Below are positions 15,962-25,900 of a stretch of 64,000 bases of DNA, one piece after another. Location: assembly GCF_025165815.1 (NCBI RefSeq), contig NZ_JAFFZE010000016.1, positions 278,047 through 342,046 of the forward strand. Reading direction: 5' to 3'. The translations under genes and the position numbers were made by a program. The stretch's first letter is position 1, and each line of letters begins with the position of its first letter. Below the pieces are notes generated by a model. That model made no database searches. It worked only from the letters and a program-made list of their open reading frames with translations, and was not told the origin of the DNA. The DNA is from Actinophytocola gossypii. Lineage in GTDB: Bacteria; Actinomycetota; Actinomycetes; Mycobacteriales; Pseudonocardiaceae.

Positions 15962-18900
15962 CTACTCCGGACGGGGCGTCCAGGCCAGCTGCACCATCTT
16001 CGGATTGCCCCTACGGGTGATGACCTTGGCCCGGCCGGGGGGCAGCGGCTCGGCCCGGTACCCGCTCAGCAGCGGGCCCTCGTCCTTGGTGCCGGACATC
16101 AACATGCCGATCGCACCGACGTCCCGGAGGCGGTTGAGGAACGGCTCGTACAGACCCCGCCCGGCGCCGCCGAACCGGCGGGTGACGATGACGTGCAGTC
16201 CGATGTCCCGGCCCTGCGCGATGTACTCCATGATCGGCATCATCGGGTTCTCCTCCATGGTGAGAACCAGGTCGTAGTCGTCGACCAGGACGAAGATCTC
16301 CGGGCCGTTCCACCAGTTCCGCCCGCGCAGCTGCTCGGGGGTGACGTCCTTGCCGGGCAGCCGCTCCTTCATCGCGTCCGCCAGCACCTGCATGTAGCCG
16401 CCGGTCATCCTGGTGTCGGTGCCATAGCCGAGCAGGTGGTCCTTCGACACCTCGCCGAGCAGGGACCGGCGGTGGTCGATCATGATGATCCGCGCCTGCT
16501 CGGGGGTGTAGGTGTCGGTGATCCGCTTCGCCATGGAGCGGATGAACGTCGTCTTGCCGCAGTCGACGTCCCCGATCAGCACCACGTGCGCGTCGTTCGC
16601 GAAGTCGAACCGCACCGGCGCGAGGTCCTCCTCGGCGATGCCGACCGTGAGGGCGAGCTTCTCCGGGTCGTCGCTGGGCAGGGCGATGTCGGGCAGCCGT
16701 CCCGGCAGCATCCGCACCGGCGGCGCCGGCTCACCCGGCCAGGCCTGCCCGATCCTCGCGACGAGGTCGGCGACCCCCGAGGACAGGTCGTCGGCGGTGC
16801 CCCGCCCGTCGATCCGGGGCAGCGCGGTGAGGATCTGGTGCTTGCTCTGGCCGAGTCCCCGACCGGGGGAGCGCTCGGGGACGCGGAGCGCGCCCTGGCG
16901 GTCGATCATGGTGTCGATCGGGTCGCCGAGGCGCAGCTCGACCTTGCTGCCGAACAGGTCACGCACCTGCATCCGCAGGTCGAACGAGCGCGCGACGGTG
17001 CCGATCAGGTGCACGCCGTACGCCAGACCGCGAGCCGCGATGGTGGAGACGATCTCCTCCTGGTCGTCGAAGTCCTTGCGCAGCGTCAGCCAGCCGTCGA
17101 TCACCAGGAACACGTCGCCGTGCGGGTCGTCGACGGTGCCGTTGGCCCGCATCGCCCGGTAGCTGGGCATGCCGTCGATGTCCAGCTCGGCGAAGCGGCG
17201 CTCCCGCTCGGTCAGGATCGTCGCGACCTCGGCGATCGTCCGGCGTACCGCGCCGACGTTCTGCCGGCCGGCCACGCCGCCGACGTGCGGCAGGTCCCGG
17301 ATCGAGGCGAGCGAGCCGCCGCCGAAGTCCAGGCAGTAGAACTGGACCTCCCTCGGCGTGTGGGTGACCGCCATGCCGGCGATCAGCGACCGCACGGCGG
17401 TGCTCTTGCCGGACTGCGGCCCGCCGACGACGACGGCGTGCCCGGAGCCACTGGCGAGGTCGAGCACCAGCGGGTCGCGCCGCTGGTCGAGCGGGCGGTC
17501 CACCACGCCGAACACCGCGCTCAGCCGGCCGACGAAGGTGTCGTCCTTCGGCCGCAGCCCGCGCTCGGGATCCACCACCAGCTCGCCGAACAGCTGGTCG
17601 ATCGTGGGGGGCTCGTCCAGCGGCGGCAGCCAGACCTGGTGCGCGGGCGTGCCCCGGCCGGCGAACCTGGCCACCAGGATGTCCATCAGGCTCTCGCCGA
17701 CCGCGTCGTCGTCGACCTCGTCCGGCACCGTCTCCACCGGCTTCTCCTCCTCCTCGACGTCCGGGGCGACGTAGGCGGTGGAGTACACGTTGAGGCCGAC
17801 GGGTTCCTGGTCGCCGGTCGCGGCCGGGCCCGGCTGGTCGGCGCGGTGCACCCCGGACACGTACGCCGAGCGGAAGCGGACCATCGGCTCGTCGCCGAAG
17901 CGGAGGAAGCCGTGGCCGGGGCGGGAGGGCAGGGAGAACGCGTCCGAGACACCGAGCACGGACCGGCTGTCCATCTCGGAGAACGTGCGCAGGCCGATCC
18001 GGTAGGACAGGTGCGCGTCCAGTCCGCGCAGCCTGCCCTCGTCGAGCCGCTGGCTGGCCAGCAGCAGGTGCACGCCGAGCGCGCGGCCGATCCGGCCGAT
18101 CTGGACGAAGATGTCGATGAAGTCGGGCCGGGCCGACAGCAGCTCGGAGAACTCGTCGCACACCACGAACAGCGTGGGCACCTCGGGCAGCGGCGCGCCG
18201 GCCGCCCGGGCCTTCTCGTAGTCGCGGAGGGAGGAGTAGTTGCCGGCCGCGCGCAGCAGCTCCTGGCGGCGGAGCAGCTCGCCGTTGATCGCGTCCGCCA
18301 TGCGGTCGACCAGCGGCAGCTCGTCGGCGAGGTTGGTGATCACCGCGCTGGTGTGCGGGAGCTTGTCCAGGGTGGCGAACGTGGCGCCGCCCTTGAAGTC
18401 GATCAGCGCGAAGTTCAGCGAGTTCGGCGGGTGGGTGACCGCGAGCGCGAGCACGAGCGTGCGCAGCAGCTCGCTCTTGCCGGAGCCGGTCGCGCCGATC
18501 AGCAGGCCGTGCGGGCCCATGCCGTCCTGCGCGGACTCCTTCAGGTCGAGCTCGATCGTGGTCCCGTCCGGGCGGATGCCGAACTTGACCCGCAGCCGGT
18601 CCCGTCGGGGGCGCGGTACCCACGTGTCGGTCGGGTCGAACGCGTACGGGTCGCCCAGCTCGAGCAGCTCCTCCAGCCCCAGCTCCGCGCTCAGCGGCGT
18701 CTCGCCCTTGGCGCCCTCGGTCAGGCGCAGCGGCGCGAGCTGGCGGGCGAGCGCCTCCGCGGCGACCGTCGACAGCGAGTCGGCGCGGCCGAGCGCGATG
18801 TCCCCGTCGGCGGTCGTACTCGTCAGCGCGCCGTCCTCGGCGACGGACAGGACCATCGCGTACCGGTCCGGCCCGCGCGGCGGCTCGTGGGTCAGGTCGA

Positions 18901-19942
18901 TCAGCGTGGCGCCCTCGACGCCCGCGCCGCTCGCCAGGTGGTCCGAGCCGGCGATCTCGCCGCCGTCGAGCACGACCACCAGGTGCGCCCCGGGCACCCG
19001 GGCGGCGGCGCCCTCCGGGTCGAACCGCGGCCGGTTGGCCAGCACGTCGTCCAGCATCGCCTCGAGCATCCCGATCGTCGGGGCGACCAGGCGGATCGAC
19101 CCGAGCGCGTCGGTGCGCTCGGGGTGCACGGCGTGCGGCAGCCACTTGACCCACTCCCAGTCGCCGCGCCGCTCATCGCTCACGCAGATCGCGATCCGCA
19201 GGTCGTCGGGGGCCTGGAGGGTGACGAGCTGGGCGATCATCGCCCGCACGAGCCCCCTGGCCCGTTCGTCACCGCGGATGTGGATCCGGCTGAACCCGTT
19301 CACGGCCATGGCGAGCGGCAGGTCCGGGACCGACGAGTAGGTGGTGAGGAACCGGCGCAGCGCGAGCGCCGAGAGGGGCTCCAGTTGCTCGAGCGGCTTG
19401 GTGTCCGGCGCGATCAGCCTGGTGGCCAGGCTCTGCGGGCCGAGCCCGACCCGGGTGACGCCGAAGTCCGCGTCGCCGCGGCGCCGCTCCCACAGCCGGT
19501 AGCTGCCGGCGACCGACCACAGCGTGTGCGGGTCGGGGTGCAGGTACCACAGCGCGGTGCGCTGCCGCCGGACCGTCCGCCCGACCCGGACCCGGTGCTG
19601 GGCGAGCCCGCGCAGGTACAGCCGGCGCGCGGTGCCCATCTCCCGCTTGCTCGGCCCGCCGCCCTGCAGGAACGCCACGCCCACCATGGCGAGCATGGCC
19701 AGACCGAACAGGCCGAAGGTGATGTAGCGGATGGTGCCGTACGCGCTGCCCTGCCCGAAGCTGCCGCTGAACAGCAGCACCATGGCCCCCATCATCAGGA
19801 CCATCGGCAGGACCATCAGCACCTGCGTCCACTGCCGCCCGCGCGGCACCGGGATCTCCGGCGGCGCCTCCAGCAGCAGCTCACCGGCCGGCATGTCCGG
19901 TGCCGGCCGTCGCAGCGGCCGGCGCACCACCAGCGTTCCCAC
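15962..19942 (-). CDS. eccC: Type VII secretion AAA+ ATPase EccC, three FtsK/SpoIIIE domains in one chain
   Basis: 1,326 residues, the usual length for an unsplit EccC. Two membrane helices at about 40-95 are followed by the DUF domain and three ATPase domains, with Walker A motifs GATGSGKSE (~483), GGPQSGKST (~840) and GDVDCGKTT (~1124). Walker B of domain 1 is intact (FVVCDEFSEL). Domain 2 has VIDGW, lacking the Glu, as is common for the regulatory domains. EccC binds C-terminal signals of substrates and powers secretion. The GTG at 19942 has GGAGG 8 bases upstream. Mycobacterial ESX-1 splits this protein into EccCa and EccCb; here it is single. Confidence 0.96.
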   Translation of the reverse strand: MGTLVVRRPLRRPAPDMPAGELLLEAPPEIPVPRGRQWTQVLMVLPMVLMMGAMVLLFSGSFGQGSAYGTIRYITFGLFGLAMLAMVGVAFLQGGGPSKREMGTARRLYLRGLAQHRVRVGRTVRRQRTALWYLHPDPHTLWSVAGSYRLWERRRGDADFGVTRVGLGPQSLATRLIAPDTKPLEQLEPLSALALRRFLTTYSSVPDLPLAMAVNGFSRIHIRGDERARGLVRAMIAQLVTLQAPDDLRIAICVSDERRGDWEWVKWLPHAVHPERTDALGSIRLVAPTIGMLEAMLDDVLANRPRFDPEGAAARVPGAHLVVVLDGGEIAGSDHLASGAGVEGATLIDLTHEPPRGPDRYAMVLSVAEDGALTSTTADGDIALGRADSLSTVAAEALARQLAPLRLTEGAKGETPLSAELGLEELLELGDPYAFDPTDTWVPRPRRDRLRVKFGIRPDGTTIELDLKESAQDGMGPHGLLIGATGSGKSELLRTLVLALAVTHPPNSLNFALIDFKGGATFATLDKLPHTSAVITNLADELPLVDRMADAINGELLRRQELLRAAGNYSSLRDYEKARAAGAPLPEVPTLFVVCDEFSELLSARPDFIDIFVQIGRIGRALGVHLLLASQRLDEGRLRGLDAHLSYRIGLRTFSEMDSRSVLGVSDAFSLPSRPGHGFLRFGDEPMVRFRSAYVSGVHRADQPGPAATGDQEPVGLNVYSTAYVAPDVEEEEKPVETVPDEVDDDAVGESLMDILVARFAGRGTPAHQVWLPPLDEPPTIDQLFGELVVDPERGLRPKDDTFVGRLSAVFGVVDRPLDQRRDPLVLDLASGSGHAVVVGGPQSGKSTAVRSLIAGMAVTHTPREVQFYCLDFGGGSLASIRDLPHVGGVAGRQNVGAVRRTIAEVATILTERERRFAELDIDGMPSYRAMRANGTVDDPHGDVFLVIDGWLTLRKDFDDQEEIVSTIAARGLAYGVHLIGTVARSFDLRMQVRDLFGSKVELRLGDPIDTMIDRQGALRVPERSPGRGLGQSKHQILTALPRIDGRGTADDLSSGVADLVARIGQAWPGEPAPPVRMLPGRLPDIALPSDDPEKLALTVGIAEEDLAPVRFDFANDAHVVLIGDVDCGKTTFIRSMAKRITDTYTPEQARIIMIDHRRSLLGEVSKDHLLGYGTDTRMTGGYMQVLADAMKERLPGKDVTPEQLRGRNWWNGPEIFVLVDDYDLVLTMEENPMMPIMEYIAQGRDIGLHVIVTRRFGGAGRGLYEPFLNRLRDVGAIGMLMSGTKDEGPLLSGYRAEPLPPGRAKVITRRGNPKMVQLAWTPRPE

Positions 19943-20118
19943 GCTCGCGACCTCCTCGCAGTAGGGTTGCGACGATGGTCGACGATCGCGGCCGGGTGCG
20001 GCGTGGACGTGGCAGGAACGTGCCGCCGGTCCACCTGACCTGCTGAAAGCTCCTTACTGTCGGCAACGCCGCGACGTAGCGGTGCACGTAACCACGTGGC
20101 GAAAAGAGGAGCAGGCGA
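19943..20118. promoter_or_regulatory. Divergent promoter region between eccC and the small Esx pair
   Basis: The 176 bases separate eccC (minus) from the first esx gene (plus). A TACTGT at 20055-20060 fits the TAnnnT -10 consensus for the plus direction, with no convincing -35 element. GAGGAG lies 9-14 bases before the esx ATG. I see no clear operator. Confidence 0.3.
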
Positions 20119-20424
20119 ATGAACCAAAACCTGTTGCATGGTGACCTCGCCATGATGCAGGCCGCCCTGAGCCGCAGTACCGACATCCACAGTTCGGCGG
20201 CCGCCGGCCAGTCGGCCACGCTGGCCGGGCACGAGGACCTCGCGCCCAGCTGGATCGGCCGGGCCGGTACCGCGTCCCTGACCCAGGGGCACAACCACGA
20301 CGAGATCATGAACGTGACGAGCCGGGGACACGACGAGCTCAACGTCGCCAACGGGCAGGTGATCGTGAACTACGACACCGCCGAGCTGGACAGCGTCGGG
20401 TTCCTGAACGCGATCAACACGTAA
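20119..20424 (+). CDS. WXG100 family Esx protein
   Basis: 101 residues. The centre has W45-I-G47 between two predicted helices, the defining WXG hairpin. Near the C-terminus, YDTAE fits the YxxxD/E signal that ESX systems recognise after a WXG turn. Esx proteins are secreted as heterodimers; the partner is most likely the next gene, 29 bases downstream. The ribosome site is AGAGGAG. This is the only small protein next to the core genes with both the WXG and the YxxxE elements. Confidence 0.88.
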   Translation: MNQNLLHGDLAMMQAALSRSTDIHSSAAAGQSATLAGHEDLAPSWIGRAGTASLTQGHNHDEIMNVTSRGHDELNVANGQVIVNYDTAELDSVGFLNAINT

Positions 20425-20453
20425 CTCGGCGAATCAGAGAGAGGAGGATCCAC

Positions 20454-20753
20454 ATGAACGACTTGATCATGGCGCGTTTCGCCGAGATCGACAGCGGCGC
20501 CACCCACCTGGCCTCCAGGATGGGCGAGCGCAGGGACCTGGCCGACGAGAACCTCGGTCAGCTGCGTGCCCTGCACGGCGACGGGCACACCGACGCCGTC
20601 GGCGCGGCGATGATGGCCGACGAGGAGCGGAACTACGCCCTCCACATGGCCGACGTCGAGCGCGGCCAGCGCCACGAGCAGGCCATGCGGGCGAGCAACG
20701 ACTGCTACATGGACACCCAGCAGCGGTGCCTGAGCATGTACGGCGGCGGCTGA
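20454..20753 (+). CDS. Esx-like small helical protein, partner of the preceding WXG100 protein
   Basis: 99 residues, GAGGAGG ribosome site before the ATG. Composition is helical and charged (ARFAEIDSGATHLASRMGERRDLADENLGQ is a heptad-like helix), but the expected WXG turn reads LHGDGH, so the tryptophan is missing. In many ESX dimers one member lacks the full motif. The short spacing to the previous gene and the shared hairpin terminator behind it support a two-gene transcript. Confidence 0.8.
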   Translation: MNDLIMARFAEIDSGATHLASRMGERRDLADENLGQLRALHGDGHTDAVGAAMMADEERNYALHMADVERGQRHEQAMRASNDCYMDTQQRCLSMYGGG

Positions 20754-20779
20754 TCCGAACCGCTGACGCGACAAGGACA

Positions 20780-20815
20780 ACGGCTCCGGGAACGTGCGCC
20801 CGTTCCCGGAGCCGT
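20780..20815. terminator. Hairpin terminator between the esx pair and mycP
   Basis: Perfect 15-base arms (ACGGCTCCGGGAACG and its complement) around a 6-base loop. It lies between convergent genes, 27 bases after the esx stop and 26 bases before the mycP stop, so it can end both transcripts. Confidence 0.85.
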
Positions 20816-20841
20816 CGTCGTTCCTGGGTCCCGTTCGGACT

Positions 20842-22134
20842 TTAGCGGCGGTGCCGTTCCGCGGCGGGCGCGGGGAACAGGAAGATCTGGTCGGGCGGCT
20901 CCTGCCGGGTCGGTGTGGCCGGCGGCAGGGCGGCCCGGCCGGCGTACCAGCGGCGCCGCCTGCCCCGGGGCAGGAACCATCCGAGCACCCCGGCCACGGC
21001 GATGGCGAGCACCACCAGGCCGGCGCCGATCTTCACCTCGGCGCTCGTGTCGGCCCACCAGTCCGCCTCGCGCATCGCCGCGTGGTCCGGCGGCGGCTCC
21101 ACCACGGGCGGCACCATCAGCGGGGCGGCGTCGGTGAGGTCCTCGGTCACGGCTCGGTAGGGGTTGACGATCCCGGCGCCGTAGGTCTCGCTGTCCCGCC
21201 CGCCGGGGGCCGGGTCGGCGGTGGCGAGGATGCGCGCGGCGACCTCGGGCGCGGTCAGTTTCGGCCACGCGGACCGGACCAGCGCCGCGACCCCCGTGAC
21301 GAACGGCGTCGCGAAGCTGGTGCCGGCCCAGAAGTTGTGCCCGCCGACCCTGGTGGCGGCCAGCACGTCCTCGCCGGGCGCCATGATGTCCACGTACGTG
21401 CCGGTCTGCGAGCCGTTGGCCCGCTCCCCGGTGATGGTCAACGAGCCGACCCCGAGCACGCCGTCGTACTGGGCCGGGAAGGACGCGATGTTCCCGTTGT
21501 CCGCCCGGTTGCCGACCGCGGCGACCACGAGCACGTCCTTGGACTGCGCGTAGGCGACCGCGTTGCCGATCGCGCGGTAGTTCCCGTGCCCGGACAGGGA
21601 CAGGTTGATCACCTTGGCGCCGTGGTCGGCGGCGTACCGGATGCCCTGACCGACCGCCTCGGGGTTGATCGGCGTCGGTTGGCCGTCGTCGGACAGCTCC
21701 CGGTCGGTGATCCGCACCGGCAGGATGCGCGCGTCCGGGGCGACGCCGCGGAAGCCGATCCCCGGCGCCGGGGACGCGGCGATGATGGAGGCGGCCGCGG
21801 TGCCGTGCGAGACGCAGTCGAAGTTCCCCGGCAGGTCCCCGACGTGGAAGAAGTCCTGGCCGCGGAGCACCTTGCCGCGCAGCTGCGGGTGGTCGGCGTC
21901 GACGCCGGAGTCGACGACGGCGACCGTGACGCCCGCACCCGTGCTGTGCGGCCAGGTGCGGTCCAGGTCGAGCAGCTGCTGCGCCCACGGCAGCTCGGTG
22001 ACCGGCTCACGAGCCGGGTCCGGGGTGCCCTGGCAGGCGCCCGGGGGCGGGGCCGCCGCGGCGGGAGTGCCTCCGGCGAGCACCGCGGCCGCGACGGCGG
22101 ACACGACCACGGCGGAGGCGACGAGACGGCTCAT
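20842..22134 (-). CDS. mycP: Type VII secretion-associated serine protease, mycosin MycP
   Basis: 430 residues. A Sec signal peptide (1-28, ending AAAA) is followed by a subtilisin domain with the triad D75 (VVDSG), H110 (SHGTA) and S273 (GTSFATP). A C-terminal membrane helix at about 382-402 is followed by a basic anchor (PRGRRRRWY), placing the protease on the outer face of the membrane. Mycosins stabilise the ESX membrane complex and process substrates. Two cysteines (C34, C107) may form the usual disulfide. It is transcribed away from the toxin-like island. Confidence 0.95.
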   Translation of the reverse strand: MSRLVASAVVVSAVAAAVLAGGTPAAAAPPPGACQGTPDPAREPVTELPWAQQLLDLDRTWPHSTGAGVTVAVVDSGVDADHPQLRGKVLRGQDFFHVGDLPGNFDCVSHGTAAASIIAASPAPGIGFRGVAPDARILPVRITDRELSDDGQPTPINPEAVGQGIRYAADHGAKVINLSLSGHGNYRAIGNAVAYAQSKDVLVVAAVGNRADNGNIASFPAQYDGVLGVGSLTITGERANGSQTGTYVDIMAPGEDVLAATRVGGHNFWAGTSFATPFVTGVAALVRSAWPKLTAPEVAARILATADPAPGGRDSETYGAGIVNPYRAVTEDLTDAAPLMVPPVVEPPPDHAAMREADWWADTSAEVKIGAGLVVLAIAVAGVLGWFLPRGRRRRWYAGRAALPPATPTRQEPPDQIFLFPAPAAERHRR

Positions 22135-22234
22135 GGTCTCGGATCATCCGGCCGTTCCTGGCGCGCGGGAGGCGTACTGGCCGGAACCGGTCACCGCGGT
22201 GTGCACGCCGCTCCACCCGGTCATGCTGACCAGC

Positions 22235-22624
22235 ATGGACACGGTGTCGGACGTGGTTCGCGGGAACCTCGCCGAGTACGAACGGCTCGCCGAGCACGTG
22301 CGGGCCATGTGCGACAACATCGACGACGTCCGCGGCACCGCCCACTCCGACGACGAGTTCGTCACCGCCGTCGTCGGCGGGCGGGGTGAGCTGCTCGAGC
22401 TGGAGCTCGACACCCGGGTCTTCCGCGACCAGGACGCCGAGGGGCTCGCGGCGGCGATCGTCGGCACCGTGCGGAAGGCCGCGGCGGAGGCGGAGCGGGA
22501 GGCGACCCGGTTCGCCGAGCGGCTGGTGCCCCCGCACGCACGCGGCGACGACTTCGACTCCCGGTACGGCCCGGTACTGCACCTGCTCGACGACAAGTCG
22601 AAACCTGGGAGCGGCGATGACTGA
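22235..22624 (+). CDS. YbaB/EbfC-like protein at the head of the toxin-like island
   Basis: 129 residues from ATG 22235; an ATG at 22223 is an equal alternative because neither has a clear ribosome site, and translation may be leaderless. An N-terminal helical region (YERLAEHVRAMCDNIDDVRGTAHS) leads to strands (FVTAVVGGRGELLELELDTRVF) and a last helix, the YbaB/EbfC order. Homologues labelled as nucleoid-associated proteins are common directly upstream of WXG proteins and large ESX substrates in actinomycetes, so a chaperone role is as likely as DNA binding. It overlaps the next gene by ATGA. Confidence 0.75.
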   Translation: MDTVSDVVRGNLAEYERLAEHVRAMCDNIDDVRGTAHSDDEFVTAVVGGRGELLELELDTRVFRDQDAEGLAAAIVGTVRKAAAEAEREATRFAERLVPPHARGDDFDSRYGPVLHLLDDKSKPGSGDD

Positions 22625-22949
22625 AGGCGTCAACGTCGACGGCGCGGGGATGGACATGCGCCCGAGCGCGGTCAGCGCGATCGTGGCGACCCTCGCCGAG
22701 GCCGCGACGGCACTGCGTCAGGCGTGGGTCGGCAAGCTCGGCGAGATCGCCGCACTGGACAGCCAGCTCGGCAACGGCCCTCTCGGCCGGCAGTTCGCCG
22801 CGCAGTACAACGCCTCGGTGAAGCAGCTCGTCGAAGCGGTGGACGAGCTGGGCCGGCGTCTCCAGCAGTTGGTCGACTTCGGCAGCTACGCGGTCAACGA
22901 GTACGTCGCCGCGGAGCAGGCCAACGCGCAACGGCTCAACAACTTGTAG
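22617..22949 (+). CDS. WXG100-type protein, likely secretion partner of the giant protein
   Basis: 110 residues, helical hairpin with W37-V-G39. The C-terminal helix contains two overlapping candidates for the YxxxD/E signal: YAVNE (91-95) and YVAAE (96-100). The stop is only 12 bases before the giant frame, and the start overlaps the YbaB-like gene. By analogy with LXG toxins, which need small helical partners encoded just upstream, this protein probably dimerises with the N-terminal helical domain of the giant product and carries the export signal. Confidence 0.82.
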   Translation: MTEGVNVDGAGMDMRPSAVSAIVATLAEAATALRQAWVGKLGEIAALDSQLGNGPLGRQFAAQYNASVKQLVEAVDELGRRLQQLVDFGSYAVNEYVAAEQANAQRLNNL

Positions 22950-22961
22950 CCGGACACTCCG

Positions 22962-25900
22962 ATGGGGATGCCCGAACCGCAGGACCCGTCGGGGCTGTGG
23001 GCGAAGGTCAAGGAACTGGCCGTCTACCCCATCTGGCCGCCGGACGACGAGTCCAAGGTCTACGCCCTCGCGGACAAGTGGTTCGAGACCGCCACGATGC
23101 TCGACGAGGTCGCGGCGTCGTTCGAGGCCGAGGCCATGCGCGTCGCCAGCTCCTGGATGGACACCGTCGGCGCGCGGTTCCTGACGGGACTCGTCACCCT
23201 CTCGACGTACTACCGGCACGTCGCCGAGCAGATGCGCGTGTTCTCCGGCGGTGTCCGCGAGTACGGCGACCAGATCCTCGAGGCGAAGATCAGCACCATC
23301 ATCGAGATCGCGGTCAGCGCGCCGCTGTACTTCGCGCTGTCCCGGATCCCCGGCGGTGGGCGCCTGGCCAACCACGTCGCGCACTGGGTCGCCGGCAGGC
23401 TGACCACGATGATCACCGGGATCGCCGCGCGGGGAATCGCCGGTCTGGCCAGGGTGACCATCGAAATCGGCAAGGAGATGTTCGACGGGGGCTTCAACAA
23501 CGCCCTGACCCAGGTCACCTCGATGTTGATGGGCGCGCGGGAACGCTTCAACGTCCGCGAGGTGGGCTACAACGCGATCGTGGAAGGGGTGGGGGGCACC
23601 CTCTCCGAGGGGCTGAGCCTCGTGGGCCGGTGGGCCAGGGCGGGGATGAACAACATCATCCGGAAGGTGGGCGGCAACCCCGACTACGAGCTTCCGAGCG
23701 CACCGAACACCATGGCGGTCAGGGTCATCACCGGTGGCATGCGCAACGGTCTGGTGTCACCGAACGCGACCGTCATCGTCGACAACTACGACGACCCGGA
23801 GCAGCTGGCCAACTGGCGCAACTACCGCGACGCGGTCGCGGAGCAGGGCCTGGCCACGGCCATCGTGAGCACGCCGCGCACGATCGCGACCGACCTGGCG
23901 ATCCAGCACAACATGCAGCGGTTCGGGCCGGTCGGGTACGAGCTGGAGGCCCTGCTCGGCGGTGGGCCGGGCGACGGAGGCGGGGGCGGCGGGGACAAGC
24001 TGCCCGCCGGCCCCGTACCCGACGGCGACTCCGGACCCGGCGGCAAGGAACCCGGCGCGGCCGGCCCGCCCGGCACCGGGGAACCGGGAACGTCGACCGG
24101 CGGCTCGACCGGAAACCCTGGCACCTCCACCGGCGGCTCGACCGAAAACCCGGGCACCTCCACCGGCGGCTCGACCGAAAACCCGGGCACCTCCACCGGC
24201 GGCTCGACCGAAAACCCGGGCACCTCCACCGGCGGCTCGACCGAAAACCCGGGCACCTCCACCGGCGGCTCGACCGGGAACCCTGGCACCTCCACCGGCG
24301 GCTCGGCCACCGGGCCGGGTGGCTCGGCCGGCGGTCTGACCGGAGGGCCAGGCGGAGCCCCGGGAGGGGTCGGCGGGCTCGGTGGATCGTCGACCGGCGC
24401 GGCCGGGGGGCCGGGAGACGTGTCGGGCGGCGGTCAGCCGCACAACCCCGGCGGCACACAGGCGGGGCCGGCCCCCGGTGGTGCGGCCGCGGGACCGCCA
24501 CCCGGCGCGGACGGCGGCGCGGACGGCGGGTCCCAGTCGACGGCCGGTTCGCCGGGCGACGGCGGTGGTGGTGCCGGTAGACCGACCGCGCCGTCGGGCG
24601 GAGGTTCCGACGGCGGCCCGCCGTCCAGGACGATGTCGGGGGGTGGCGAGTCCGGCACGCAGCAGCAGGGCACGCGGAACGACTCGACGGACGACGGCCC
24701 GCGCGTGTCGGACACCGCGGACCAGCACCAGTCGAACGAGAACCAGGCAGCGCCGGACCAGCCCGCCGGTCGACCGGACGCCGACTCGACCGAGGGCTCG
24801 ACCACGGGGCCCACCGAGGTCCCGTCCGAGACGGGAACGTCGACGAACGACTCGTCCGGCCCGGCTCCGAACGATTCCGCGGACGACTCGCGGTCCGGCG
24901 ATCAGTCCGCCGGTCCGACCGGCGGACTGATCGCCGCCGGGGCGCCGGTCGCGCCGGCCCACACCCCGGGCGCCCCCCGGGCGCACCCCCCCCCCGCCGG
25001 CGCTCCGGTCGCGCCGGCCCACACGGTCTCGGGTCCCGTGCTCGGGACCGGCACCGCGCGGGACGAGCAGCGGCGCGCGTCCGACGAGGACGCCCGGGAG
25101 TCGGCCGACGCGGCGAAGCCGAACGAGGTGAACGGCGAGCCCACCCTCAACGGAACCGACGACGACACCGGAACCGAGTCCACCACCGAGACCGCCACCG
25201 ACTCCCCCGACGAGACCGCCGGGACCGGCACGGACGACAGCGCGCCCGCGCCCGTCGAGATGGGGGGCGCGCTGGCCGCCGCCGCGGCGGGCGTGGCGGG
25301 GCCCGACACCGGGCCGCAACCGCGCCGGCCCGGTCCGGCGCCCCGGCACACGCGCGTCGACCGCGGCGCGCCGGGCTCGTCGATCGGTGCGCTGACCGGG
25401 AAGACCGTCATTCCCGCGCCGTCGTCGCCGCTGGGCAGGCGGGTCTACAGCGGCACGGCCAAGCGGATGCCCGGCTTCGCGGCCAAGGCCGACCGGACAC
25501 CCAAGGCCGCGCTGACCGAGCGCATGATCCGGGAGCTGATCGGCGACGTCGCCAAGGCAGCGGGGATCGAGTCGATCGAGAAGAAGGCCGACGTCTACCT
25601 GGGCGTCCGCAAAGGGCTCAGCGAGTTCCGGTTCCGCGTCGTGGTCGGGGAGACCCACGACGGGAACCCGGCCGAGTTCACCGTCGGCGACGACGGGGTC
25701 GGGGTCATCGTGGTCTCGCCGACGCTGGTGTCGTCGACCACGGCCTGGCTGCGCGGCGCGATGGTCAAGCGCGCGCTCGCGCACGAGATCAGCGAGCTGA
25801 ACCAGATCCTGCTCGGCAACGACGACCACGAGGTGGCGCACTCGCACGGCCGGCAGGCCGAACTGCGGGTCCTCGAAGCCGAGCACCTGGCGGCGTCCGC

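Noticed and set aside
24081..24311. CRISPR-like spacing of 33-bp repeats
   Set aside because: The repeats are contiguous, in frame and without unique spacers, and there are no cas genes.
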